A DNA stretch of 6,920 nt from NCBI GenBank assembly GCA_913048145.1, contig CAJWVP010000156.1, positions 1 to 6,920 on the forward strand, given 5' to 3'. How positions within the stretch are numbered: position 1 is the stretch's first letter; each line of letters starts with the position of its first letter. Shown here piece by piece: positions 1-6,550 of this stretch. The position numbers were made by a program, and so were the translations under genes. This stretch comes from an uncultured Rhodospirillaceae bacterium (lineage in GTDB: Bacteria > Pseudomonadota > Alphaproteobacteria > Rhodospirillales > Casp-alpha2). The notes beneath the pieces are model-generated. The model was not told where the DNA came from and ran no database searches. It saw only the letters and a program-made list of their open reading frames with translations.

Positions 1-734
1 TGTACCGGCGCCACGCCATTGGCGAGCGCGTGGGCTAAGGCCTGATCGGCGGCGCGGGTGTCGCCATCCGCAGTATCGAAGATCACATTATCAATGGACA
101 GAGCGGCATTGTCGCCGACCGTGGCGATTACGTCGTCGACCCGGATCTCTCCGCGGTCCCCCGCGTACAGGGCGAGTTTCTCGATCTCGCCGCGGCTGAT
201 CATTCGGTCGTTACCGAGCCGGGACAACAGCTCTTGGACCGCTTCCGGCCCGATGCGGACCTCCCGCAAATCCATCACATGGCGCACAATCTGTTCCAGG
301 TTGTGGCGGTCGTCGGCATAGCAACCGGCTGCGACCGCATTTTTGGCGTCTTCGAATGCCTTGCGCAGTTTGGAGCGGGGCGATAGTTCGCCGGCTTCGA
401 TCAAGAGAAAGTTTGGCGCATCTGGGATTACCAGGGCGGCTTCGACAATCTTGACAATGGTGTCCGTGGCTCGGCGGATGACGATGATCTTGCGAGTGCC
501 CACCATAGGTAGGGCGCTCAGTTCGTCGGAAAGCAACGCCTCATCTCCCTTCAATTGGGCCGGGGTGACCTCGGCGATGAGAAAGGGATCGGCTGGTTCG
601 CCGGCAATGGCCGCGACGCTGCGGGCAACGGTTTCCGAGATCAGTCCCTGATCCGGACCGAAAAGCAGGGCCGCCGAAAACCCCTTCGCTCCATTGGCCA
701 GGCGGTTGACGATCTGCTCCGGATTAACTTTCAC
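1..734 (-). CDS. holA: DNA polymerase III subunit delta, 3'-truncated by window edge
   Basis: Delta subunit of the clamp-loader complex, which opens the sliding clamp during chromosome replication. The minus-strand frame is open from a GTG at 732-734 to the left edge, giving 244 residues of a protein usually near 340, so the C-terminal third lies outside. Family features seen: ALLFGPDQGL at residues 22-31 (the degenerate P-loop region), LPMVGTRKIIVIRR at 75-88, and an SRGEIEKLALYAG stretch in the second domain, matching alphaproteobacterial HolA. GTG is the only sensible start: no other start codon lies between it and the lptE stop 17 bases upstream. A purine-rich TAGGGG lies just before it. 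It is the last visible gene of the leuS-lptE-holA run and is probably cotranscribed with it. Identification is by recognised sequence pattern, not alignment. Confidence 0.92.
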   Translation of the reverse strand, partial: MKVNPEQIVNRLANGAKGFSAALLFGPDQGLISETVARSVAAIAGEPADPFLIAEVTPAQLKGDEALLSDELSALPMVGTRKIIVIRRATDTIVKIVEAALVIPDAPNFLLIEAGELSPRSKLRKAFEDAKNAVAAGCYADDRHNLEQIVRHVMDLREVRIGPEAVQELLSRLGNDRMISRGEIEKLALYAGDRGEIRVDDVIATVGDNAALSIDNVIFDTADGDTRAADQALAHALANGVAPV

Positions 735-751
735 CGGCGCCCCTACGGTTG

Positions 752-1246
752 TTACTGGCGATTGAAAAAGACAGCAAGGCGAACCACGATGCTCTTGCCC
801 AGTGATTTGATCGCCCGCTCTTGAGCGTTGTTCCGGGCGCTTAATGTAGCAAATTCCGAACTAAGAATGTTGTAACTGACGGTCGTCGTCACTATCGCCG
901 ATAGAACCGGCGTATCGTTGCCGTCGGCCATCAGATGGAAGTTTGCCGTTACCGTCAGATTGGCGCGGGTGGCGAAGGCGCTCTTCCGCACGGCGAGGGT
1001 CTGCGTACCCTCGCGCAAGGTCGACACCAACTTGTACTTGGCACGATTTTGCGGGGCGGAAGCGTGCAGCTGATGCAGCAGTTCGTTGCGCAGTTGTTGT
1101 CCAATACGGTCTTTGATGGGCGCCACGTGGACGTAGGCAAATTCGTTGACGGCCGGGTTGTGCTTGTGGGCTCCCAAAAGGGGTTGGAATCCGCAACCTG
1201 CCGTGATCCAGCAGGCCAGGATGACGGGCGTAAAATTATGTGACAA
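752..1246 (-). CDS. lptE: LPS-assembly lipoprotein LptE
   Basis: Outer-membrane lipoprotein that forms the plug of the LptD-LptE translocon placing lipopolysaccharide in the outer leaflet. The 164-residue product has a short hydrophobic leader ending in TAGC at residues 15-18, so Cys18 would be lipidated. The following GFQPLLG matches the conserved GCGFQPLYG start of mature alphaproteobacterial LptE. The rest is a small alpha/beta domain of normal length. The start is TTG at 1244-1246, inside the end of leuS (11-base overlap), suggesting translational coupling. An in-frame TGA lies two codons upstream, so no earlier start exists. Oddity: the leader has no Lys or Arg before its hydrophobic core, unusual for a Sec lipoprotein signal. 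holA starts 17 bases after its stop. The assignment rests on the lipobox motif plus the conserved leuS-lptE-holA order. Confidence 0.85.
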   Translation of the reverse strand: MSHNFTPVILACWITAGCGFQPLLGAHKHNPAVNEFAYVHVAPIKDRIGQQLRNELLHQLHASAPQNRAKYKLVSTLREGTQTLAVRKSAFATRANLTVTANFHLMADGNDTPVLSAIVTTTVSYNILSSEFATLSARNNAQERAIKSLGKSIVVRLAVFFNRQ

Positions 1247-3797
1247 TGTTCACAATCCGATTGGGGACGATAATGATCTTTCGCGCAGCCTTGCCCTTCA
1301 TCGCGGCCATCACCGCATCCAAGGCTAGGGCCGCAGCCTCTGCGTCGTCATTGGCGCAATCCATAGACAATTCCAACGTGCCTCGCAGTTTGCCGTTGAC
1401 CTGAACTGCAACAGTAACCGTATTATCTCGGATAAGCACGGGATTAGCTTCAGGCCATGGGGTGTTGGCCAGGAGCGTTTCGTGCCCCATCGCGGCCCAC
1501 ATTTCTTCGGCCAAGTGCGGCAACATCGGCGCCAATAACTGCACCAGAATGCCCACCGCCTCTAGGCGCACGGACGTGACGCCGGGCGCCGCGCGCTCCA
1601 GGCCGTCAATACCATTTGTCAGCTCGCGCAGGCGCGCAACCGCCTTGTTGAAGTGGAACCGGTCCAGGTCGGCGGAGACGGAACCAATGGTCTTGTGCGC
1701 TAGACGAAGAACGTCCAGGGTCGCCAAATTCAAGGCGTCCAAATCCAACGCCTCAGCGGCACTGGCATCCAAATTCTCAACCAAACGCCAAAGCCGGTTG
1801 AGATACCGCCATGCCCCCTCGACGCCAGAATCGGTCCAATCCAGATCGCGATCTGGCGGACTGTCTGAGAGCATGAACAAACGCGCCGTGTCAGCCCCGT
1901 AGGCCCTGATAATGTGTTCCGGGTCGACGACGTTCTTTTTGGATTTGCTCATCTTCTCCGAACGGCCACGGGTGACGCCAACGCCAGACTGGTGATGGAC
2001 CAGTGCATCCTGATCGTTGGTCACAACGGTGTCCGGGAGCAGCCAATTGCCATCATCGTCCCGATATGTAGCATGACAGACCATGCCTTGGGTCAACAAG
2101 CCGGCGAACGGTTCGTCAATATCCAGGTATCCGCATTTGCGAAGGGCGCGGGTGAAAAACCGGGAATACAGAAGATGCAGCACAGCGTGCTCGATGCCAC
2201 CAATGTATTGGTCCACCGGAAGCCAGTAATCGGCAGCCGACTTGGTGAACCCAATGTCGTCAACTTGGGGCGATGCGAAGCGCGCGTAATACCATGACGA
2301 CTCAAAAAATGTATCGAAGGTATCCGTTTCACGTTCTGCTGGCTTACCGCAGGCAGGACAATCCACATGCTTCCAGGTGGTGTGGCGCGCCAGAGGGTTC
2401 CCTGGTTCATCCAAATTTACGTCTTCGGGCAGAACCACCGGCAAATCTTCGGCGGGCACAGGCACCACGCCGCAATCGTCGCAATGGATCACCGGAATGG
2501 GGCAGCCCCAATAGCGCTGGCGCGACACGCCCCAATCGCGAAGGCGATAGTTTACCGCGCTCTCGCCGGCACCGAGCGCCTCAAGGCGTTTGATCACCGT
2601 CGACTTGGCCTCGTCCACGCCAAGACCGTCCAGGAAGTCGGAATTAACCATCGTCCCATCGCCGACATAGGCTTCGTCGGCGATTTCAAATACGGCGGCG
2701 TCTGCGCCCTGCGGCGCGACCACGGGAACTACATTTAACCCGTACTTGCGGGCAAAATCCAAATCGCGCTGATCATGCCCGGGACAACCGAAGATGGCGC
2801 CTGTGCCGTACTCCATGAGCACGAAATTGGCAACGTAGATGGGTAGCTCACAATCCTCAGCCAAGGGATGGCGCGCCTTTAAGCCGGTATCGAAACCCAG
2901 TTTCTCCGCGGTCTCTATTGCGGCCTCGCTAGTGCCCATGCGATTGCATTCGGCGATGAAAGTGGCCAGCTCTGCGTTGGATCCAGCCAAGGCAAGGGCG
3001 ATGGGGTGGTTGGCGGAAACAGCGCAGAAACTGGCACCAAACAGGGTATCGGGCCGCGTCGTATAGACCTGTAGACCCTGATCGCGCCCACTGATTGGGA
3101 ACCGGACATAGGCACCCTCGGACCGCCCAATCCAGTTTTCCTGCATGATCCTGACCTTGTCCGGCCAGCGCTCCAATTCCTGAAGATCGGCCCGAAGCTC
3201 TTCGGCAAAGGCCGTAATCTTGAGGTTCCACTGGGCTAATTTGCGTTTCTCGACCACGGCGCCGGACCGCCAACCCTTGCCGTCGACGACCTGTTCGTTG
3301 GCTAGGACCGTGTTCTCTACCGGATCCCAATTCACCAAGGACTCCTTTCGATAGGCCAACCCGGCTTCCAAGAAATCTAAAAACATCTTCTGTTCATGAC
3401 GGTAGTATTCGGGTTCACACGTGGCGAATTCGCGCGTCCAATCATAGGACAGGCCCATGGATTTTAATTGCCGCCGCATTTCGGAAATGTTCTCGCGGGT
3501 CCACTTGCCGGGATGGACTTTGTTCTCGATGGCGGCGTTTTCCGCCGGTAGGCCAAACGCATCCCAGCCCATGGGATGTAGAACGTTGAATCCTCGCGCT
3601 TTCTTGTAGCGGGCGATGACATCGCCGAGGGTATAGTTCCTGACGTGCCCCATATGGATACGGCCGGACGGATAGGGAAACATCTCAAGGACATAGTATT
3701 TCGGCCGTTCCGGGTCCTCATGGACCTGAAAGCAGCCGCGGTCCTCCCATACCTTCTGCCATTTAGCTTCCGTCATCTTATGGTTATAGCGTGCCAT
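1236..3797 (-). CDS. leuS: Leucyl-tRNA synthetase
   Basis: Class I aminoacyl-tRNA synthetase charging tRNA-Leu in the cytoplasm. It is complete at 853 residues, normal for bacterial LeuRS. Seen in order: the HIGH signature as HMGH at 48-51 within PYPSGRIHMGH; the CP1 editing domain, roughly 220-415, with the threonine-rich TTRPDTLFG at 246-254 and HDQRD at 341-345, whose Asp residues act in removing mischarged amino acids; two Cys pairs at 439/442 and 480/483, a likely zinc-knuckle-like element; ETDTFDTFFESSWYY at 490-504; the KMSKS loop at 615-619; then the helical anticodon-binding region and the small C-terminal domain ending RIVNIVT. The ATG start gives the standard N-terminus (MARYNHKMTEAKWQKVWE). 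No strong Shine-Dalgarno is visible before it. The 3' end overlaps lptE; DUF3576 lies 89 bases upstream. No damage is seen. Confidence 0.99.
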   Translation of the reverse strand: MARYNHKMTEAKWQKVWEDRGCFQVHEDPERPKYYVLEMFPYPSGRIHMGHVRNYTLGDVIARYKKARGFNVLHPMGWDAFGLPAENAAIENKVHPGKWTRENISEMRRQLKSMGLSYDWTREFATCEPEYYRHEQKMFLDFLEAGLAYRKESLVNWDPVENTVLANEQVVDGKGWRSGAVVEKRKLAQWNLKITAFAEELRADLQELERWPDKVRIMQENWIGRSEGAYVRFPISGRDQGLQVYTTRPDTLFGASFCAVSANHPIALALAGSNAELATFIAECNRMGTSEAAIETAEKLGFDTGLKARHPLAEDCELPIYVANFVLMEYGTGAIFGCPGHDQRDLDFARKYGLNVVPVVAPQGADAAVFEIADEAYVGDGTMVNSDFLDGLGVDEAKSTVIKRLEALGAGESAVNYRLRDWGVSRQRYWGCPIPVIHCDDCGVVPVPAEDLPVVLPEDVNLDEPGNPLARHTTWKHVDCPACGKPAERETDTFDTFFESSWYYARFASPQVDDIGFTKSAADYWLPVDQYIGGIEHAVLHLLYSRFFTRALRKCGYLDIDEPFAGLLTQGMVCHATYRDDDGNWLLPDTVVTNDQDALVHHQSGVGVTRGRSEKMSKSKKNVVDPEHIIRAYGADTARLFMLSDSPPDRDLDWTDSGVEGAWRYLNRLWRLVENLDASAAEALDLDALNLATLDVLRLAHKTIGSVSADLDRFHFNKAVARLRELTNGIDGLERAAPGVTSVRLEAVGILVQLLAPMLPHLAEEMWAAMGHETLLANTPWPEANPVLIRDNTVTVAVQVNGKLRGTLELSMDCANDDAEAAALALDAVMAAMKGKAARKIIIVPNRIVNIVT
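1239..1254. promoter_or_regulatory. Perfect TGTGA-N6-TCACA palindrome, possible CRP-family site
   Basis: The 16 bases are TGTGA, CAATGT, TCACA, an exact match to the core of the CRP half-site palindrome. They cover the last codons of leuS and the TTG start of lptE. Bound protein here would act as a roadblock or on an internal lptE promoter, but I see no good -10/-35 pair beside it. The leuS C-terminal residues (RIVNIVT) also constrain these bases, so chance is a real alternative. Confidence 0.25.
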
Positions 3798-3863
3798 ATT
3801 TGTCGATCATCGTAACTTGTTGTGTGGGTTCGGGGTTCGTTGGAAGGTCGTGGGCCTCTTCGG

Positions 3864-3906
3864 TCCTCCAGATCCAGGCTAAATGCCTACTGTTTCTTCT
3901 GGAGGA
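3864..3906. repeat. Nested inverted repeat over the DUF3576 stop codon
   Basis: Perfect 9-base arms TCCTCCAGA (3864-3872) and TCTGGAGGA (3898-3906) enclose a 25-base loop that itself holds a 4-base stem AGGC (3876-3879) / GCCT (3885-3888) around TAAAT. The TAG stop of the DUF3576 gene (3887-3889) lies inside. On the transcript this could form a hairpin between DUF3576 and leuS that acts as an RNA-processing, stability or attenuation element. There is no U-tract, so it is not a standard intrinsic terminator. Confidence 0.45.
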
Positions 3907-4414
3907 TTGCTGCGTTCCGCAATTGCCGGGCGCGCGTGAGAATGGAATCTTCAATTTTCGTTTTCGTTTCCGCCGGTAAAGCCGCGTCTGCCCACTGACC
4001 GTTGCGTGTAAAGATCTGACGGAACACAGTAACGCGCAAACCGTCGGCACGCAGCTCCCGACCAAGGATGTAGACGTTTAACTTGAAGCGTTCATTTGGT
4101 GCCTCCGCGGATGAGTGCCAGTCCGTGAGGATCACGCCCCCAAACACGTCGGCGGAATTTACCGGCATGAACGACACCGTATCGAGTGACGCGCGCCAGA
4201 GAAAGACGTTGACGCCGCCGTCGTTACTTGGCTCTTCATCGCCAAAAATAGTAAGACCGCCATCGCCAAAAACGGTTTTCCGTTTGTCGCTGTACTCAGG
4301 ACCAAAGCCGTCCTCGGCGGCTGACGAATCGCCAGCCTCAAAACTTTCGCATCCCGCCAACGCGATAACGCCAATCAAAAACGGCGCTAGAAACGATAAC
4401 CGAAACAATGACAT
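3887..4414 (-). CDS. DUF3576 domain lipoprotein
   Basis: Small predicted lipoprotein of a family typical of alphaproteobacteria; molecular function unknown. The 175-residue product starts with a clear lipoprotein signal: Arg5, a hydrophobic stretch at about 6-20, and the lipobox LAGC at 19-22, with Cys22 as lipidation site. A low-complexity acidic linker (about 23-65) leads to the conserved domain at about 66-172, marked by GGVNVFLWRASLDTVSFMP and later NERFKLNVYILGRELRADG. The residue after the lipidated Cys is Glu rather than Asp, so outer-membrane sorting is plausible (inference). It is the first gene of the leuS operon, with a promoter candidate 49-76 bases upstream and a weak GACGGA ribosome-binding sequence. 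Its position before leuS, lptE and holA recurs in related genomes, suggesting an envelope role connected with lptE, but that is inference only. Confidence 0.92.
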   Translation of the reverse strand: MSLFRLSFLAPFLIGVIALAGCESFEAGDSSAAEDGFGPEYSDKRKTVFGDGGLTIFGDEEPSNDGGVNVFLWRASLDTVSFMPVNSADVFGGVILTDWHSSAEAPNERFKLNVYILGRELRADGLRVTVFRQIFTRNGQWADAALPAETKTKIEDSILTRARQLRNAAILQKKQ

Positions 4415-4462
4415 AGCTAAATTCCGTCATAAGTTGAGAAGCCGAGGACTCAATCGACGTGT

Positions 4463-4490
4463 ACTATATCGGATTCCACGGATTCGCCAA
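4463..4490 (-). promoter_or_regulatory. Sigma70-like promoter for the DUF3576-leuS operon
   Basis: On the minus strand a -35 TTGGCG (4485-4490; 4 of 6 consensus bases) and a -10 TATAGT (4463-4468; 5 of 6) are separated by 16 bases. This would start transcription near 4456, about 40 bases before the DUF3576 ATG. It lies in the only sizeable gap (104 bases) among the minus-strand genes, where a promoter is expected. It has not been tested; the -35 is weak. Confidence 0.5.
4470..4485. repeat. Tandem heptamer CGGATTC inside the promoter spacer
   Basis: CGGATTC occurs at 4470-4476 and again at 4479-4485, a direct repeat with a 9-base period (GAATCCG twice on the minus strand). It fills most of the -35/-10 spacer of the candidate operon promoter. 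A direct repeat in that place could be an operator, but two short copies may be chance. Confidence 0.35.
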
Positions 4491-4518
4491 GTTCACATGC
4501 ACTTGCCTGAGCATTGTG

Positions 4519-5172
4519 TCAATGCTGGCGCAGGAACTCTCCAACCCCCGCGAACCCGGCGGCGCCGCATGGCCTGAGCCGCGGTAACATACTAGTATTG
4601 AGCCCGCCGAGGGCGAAAACGGGCATCCTTGCGGAGGCGGTCATCCGCCTGAGGCCAATCACACCCAAGGCCTGGCGCTGAACGCGCGTGGTTGTGGAGA
4701 AGACCGGTGAGACCATTACCGCATCGACCTGTGCGCCTGTGGCCCTGGTCAACTCGCGTTGGTCATGAACGGCTGCTGTAATGAGCCAGTCGGGCCGTAT
4801 CGCCGCAAGACGGGAAAAGACACGCCGACGAAGCAGGTGGCCAGGCAGATGGACGCCATCGGCGCCGACACGTCGGGCTAACCGCGGATCACCCGCTACC
4901 AGAACTTGGATACCCAGTTGATGGGCTCGGCTGACCACTTCGTGGGCGCGCGCCACCCGATCGGGATCCTTGTAGTGGCGAAAAATCATGGCGATGTTAC
5001 ACGGCAAAGCATCCAACACGGCGACTGGGTCCGGCATGCGTTCCCAATCCGACATTACAAATGCTCGCGGCAGTCGTCGGGCGCCGCTGGGCGGCGGCCA
5101 GCGCGGTTCCGGGCCAGATGGCCCGAAGGTCAAATTGAGGGTTCGGACTAGGTCTGTTAGCGTGTCGGGCAT
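4519..5172 (-). CDS. ThiE/TenI-family protein, thiamine phosphate synthase-like
   Basis: A 217-residue TIM-barrel protein of the thiamine phosphate synthase superfamily. Seen: an early strand AFVMSDWERMPDP (37-49), IFRHY at 63-67, VGADGVHLPG at 102-111 (the ADGVHLGQ region of ThiE), SPVFSTTT at 155-162 (the GP.F.T.TK region), VFALGGL at 185-191 and AGFAGVGEF at 205-213. Canonical ThiE joins the thiamine pyrimidine and thiazole phosphates using Mg. By my hand alignment the two metal-binding Asp positions (ND in IINDR, and the D of GQED) are Gly94 and Leu113 here, and the substrate Lys is Arg163. That resembles TenI and a divergent alphaproteobacterial subgroup, so thiamine synthesis is not certain. 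The ATG at 5170-5172 gives about 35 residues before the first barrel strand, plausible but not certain. It diverges from yggS and is followed by the DUF3576 promoter region. Confidence 0.8.
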   Translation of the reverse strand: MPDTLTDLVRTLNLTFGPSGPEPRWPPPSGARRLPRAFVMSDWERMPDPVAVLDALPCNIAMIFRHYKDPDRVARAHEVVSRAHQLGIQVLVAGDPRLARRVGADGVHLPGHLLRRRVFSRLAAIRPDWLITAAVHDQRELTRATGAQVDAVMVSPVFSTTTRVQRQALGVIGLRRMTASARMPVFALGGLNTSMLPRLRPCGAAGFAGVGEFLRQH

Positions 5173-5184
5173 TCGCTCACGATC

Positions 5185-5193
5185 AAGAGGTGA
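5185..5193 (+). promoter_or_regulatory. Ribosome-binding site that fixes the yggS start
   Basis: AAGAGGTGA is a near-consensus Shine-Dalgarno sequence. Its GAGGTG core ends 6 bases before ATG 5199-5201. A GTG at 5190-5192 opens the same frame but lies inside this site, so ATG 5199 (or the next codon, ATG 5202) is preferred. Confidence 0.8.
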
Positions 5194-5198
5194 CGTTC

Positions 5199-5909
5199 AT
5201 GATGACGGCAGAAAATTCAAGCCCAGCAGACATTCTCCAAAATCTTCGCGCCGTCAAGACCAGGATTGATGAGGCAGCGCACGCAGCAGGCCGCGACCCA
5301 GAAACCGTTGCGTTGGTCGCCATCAGCAAGACCCATGGCGCGGACCGAATTGCCGATGCCATCACCGCCGGACAACGCCTGTTTGGCGAGAACCGGGTCC
5401 AGGAATCCGAAGCCAAATGGCCCGCGCTGCTCGAGGGCGCGCCGGACGTGCGACTGCATCTTGTCGGCCCGCTGCAGTCGAACAAGGTCAAGCGCGCCGT
5501 CCAGTTGTACCATGGAATCCAAACCCTCGACCGGCTAAAACTAGCTCAGGCCCTGGCTCGTGAGTTTGACGCCCAGGGCCGCCAGGTGGAGTGCTTCATT
5601 CAAATTAACATCGGCGAAGAGCCTCAGAAAGCGGGCATACGGCCCCGCGAGGCGGATGGTTTTATCGCGGAATGCCGTGACACGATGGACCTGCCAATCG
5701 TTGGCCTTATGTGCATTCCGCCCGCCGATGAGGAGGTCGGTCTGTACTTCGGCCTGCTGGCCGAAATAGCGGCTCGCAGCGGTCTTGATCGGATTAGCAT
5801 GGGCATGAGCGGCGATTTCGAGACCGCTGTGCGGTTCGGCGCCACCCATGTGCGGGTCGGCACGGCCATATTTGGTCAGCGCCCGCAACTCAGGCCGGCG
5901 CCGGAATAG
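5199..5909 (+). CDS. yggS: YggS/PROSC-family pyridoxal phosphate homeostasis protein
   Basis: Cytoplasmic PLP-binding protein of the YggS/YBL036C/PROSC family, which buffers pyridoxal phosphate and affects amino-acid and keto-acid balance; no enzyme reaction is firmly known. The 236-residue product is full length for the family. Seen: the PLP Lys44 in VAISKTHGADRI (39-50), FGENRVQE, HLVGPLQSNK, and the C-terminal phosphate-binding run SMGMSGDFETAVRFGATHVR followed by VGTAIFG. The start is ATG 5199 because of the strong ribosome-binding site 6 bases upstream. It is the only plus-strand bacterial gene here. It diverges from the ThiE-like gene over 26 bases, so any promoter must lie within that gene's 5' coding region. 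Its end converges on and overlaps the YkuD gene by 20 bases. Sequence looks intact and ordinary. Confidence 0.97.
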   Translation: MMTAENSSPADILQNLRAVKTRIDEAAHAAGRDPETVALVAISKTHGADRIADAITAGQRLFGENRVQESEAKWPALLEGAPDVRLHLVGPLQSNKVKRAVQLYHGIQTLDRLKLAQALAREFDAQGRQVECFIQINIGEEPQKAGIRPREADGFIAECRDTMDLPIVGLMCIPPADEEVGLYFGLLAEIAARSGLDRISMGMSGDFETAVRFGATHVRVGTAIFGQRPQLRPAPE

Positions 5910-6417
5910 CGAGGGCCGTCTCCGGCCCACAACCGCGAAGAATCTCAAGCAAATGATTGTGGCGGAGCGCTACGCAGCCTTCAGTCGCCACGTAATTGGG
6001 CCGCGCGATGTGAATGAAAATGGCACTGCCATGGCCGGCGCGGATAGGATCGTCGTTAAAGCCGACCTGGACGATCAAATCGTAGACATGGTCGACACGC
6101 CACAACTGTTCATTGCTTGCTGAAAACGGCCGGGTGATCAATTGATTGTAGGCGCCGTGGGTGGGATCGTCGCACCATCCGTCTTCGGGCCTCAGAGCCT
6201 GGACGATCAGGCCCGTTTCCGGGGCCGGCAGTCGGTCCGAGCGATAGAAAAGCCGCCGTAGAGAGAAGCGGCCAACAGGTGTCGCGCCGTCGCCTTCGCG
6301 CTTATCGTCGCGGATGCCGCCCTTGCCGAGCGCACACGGATAGGCCTGGCCGTTCCAGATGAGTTGATCCGGTGGCGCAATTCGAAGGACGCGGGGCTCT
6401 GACGCCGGCGGTTCCAT
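5890..6417 (-). CDS. L,D-transpeptidase (YkuD) catalytic-domain protein
   Basis: A 175-residue single-domain protein of the YkuD family, whose secreted members form 3-3 peptidoglycan cross-links or attach lipoproteins to the wall. Seen: a start strand LRIAPPDQLIWNGQAYPCALGK, KREGDGATPVGRF (39-51), then the catalytic region with His136 in SAIFIHIARP and Cys148 in ATEGCVALR. The usual SHGC motif is TEGC, a variant I associate with short alphaproteobacterial members. Substrate and reaction are unproven for this subgroup. No signal peptide or membrane segment is present, so an external site of action is not supported by the N-terminus. The ATG at 6415-6417 is the only standard start after an in-frame TAA; no strong ribosome-binding site is visible. 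It overlaps the yggS end by 20 bases. The unidentified gene upstream ends 31 bases before this start, suggesting an operon. Confidence 0.87.
   Translation of the reverse strand: MEPPASEPRVLRIAPPDQLIWNGQAYPCALGKGGIRDDKREGDGATPVGRFSLRRLFYRSDRLPAPETGLIVQALRPEDGWCDDPTHGAYNQLITRPFSASNEQLWRVDHVYDLIVQVGFNDDPIRAGHGSAIFIHIARPNYVATEGCVALRHNHLLEILRGCGPETALAIPAPA
5913..5928. terminator. GC-rich hairpin just after the yggS stop
   Basis: GGGCCG (5913-5918), loop TCTC, CGGCCC (5923-5928): a perfect 6-base all-GC stem with a tetraloop, 3 bases after the yggS TAG. No U-tract follows on either strand, so this is at best a pausing or 3'-end-protecting structure between the two convergent genes. It lies within the coding end of the YkuD gene. 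Confidence 0.35.
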
Positions 6418-6448
6418 CTTCGCAGGCCCGTTCTTTGAAATCGAAATG

Positions 6449-6550
6449 TCAGTTTACGGTGACTAGATGGCTGTGGGAAGGCGCTTCGGCCTTGTGGTCG
6501 TCGTAGCGGGACAGCGCGCCAAGGGCGACATCGACGCCGCCCCCCTGTTC
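6449..6550 (-). CDS. C-terminal end of an unidentified bacterial protein
   Basis: A minus-strand frame ends at TGA 6449-6451 and reads back for about 33 codons to the composition break, including GALSRYDDHK and a final SHLVTVN. The codons favour G/C in third positions like the bacterial genes to the left, and the 31-base spacing to the YkuD start fits an operon. Beyond about 6550 the frame crosses into the EF3-like sequence and meets a stop near 6582, so the rest of this gene appears to be replaced. I do not recognise the family. The stretch is short and could be a chance open frame. Confidence 0.4.
   Translation of the reverse strand, partial: EQGGGVDVALGALSRYDDHKAEAPSHSHLVTVN

Noticed and set aside
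58..824. Several plus-strand frames opposite holA.
   Set aside because: Arg/Ser-rich shadow frames; the minus strand gives a clear HolA protein across the same region.
3784..4065. A 93-residue minus-strand frame (ends KYGTL) running from DUF3576 across the gap into the leuS start.
   Set aside because: Mostly inside DUF3576 in another frame, with no family features; the gap itself shows only the inverted repeat.
4491..4518. Small inverted repeat CAAGT/ACTTG after the ThiE-like stop as a terminator.
   Set aside because: Only 5 pairs with an 8-base loop and no U-tract; it also overlaps the candidate -35.
3798..4518. Possible tRNA or riboswitch (T-box, leader peptide) before leuS or DUF3576.
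   Set aside because: No cloverleaf, no run of Leu codons in a leader frame, and no T-box-like sequence in the two short gaps.
5190..5198. GTG at 5190 as the yggS start.
   Set aside because: It lies within the Shine-Dalgarno sequence that serves ATG 5199; three extra residues are not needed by the family.
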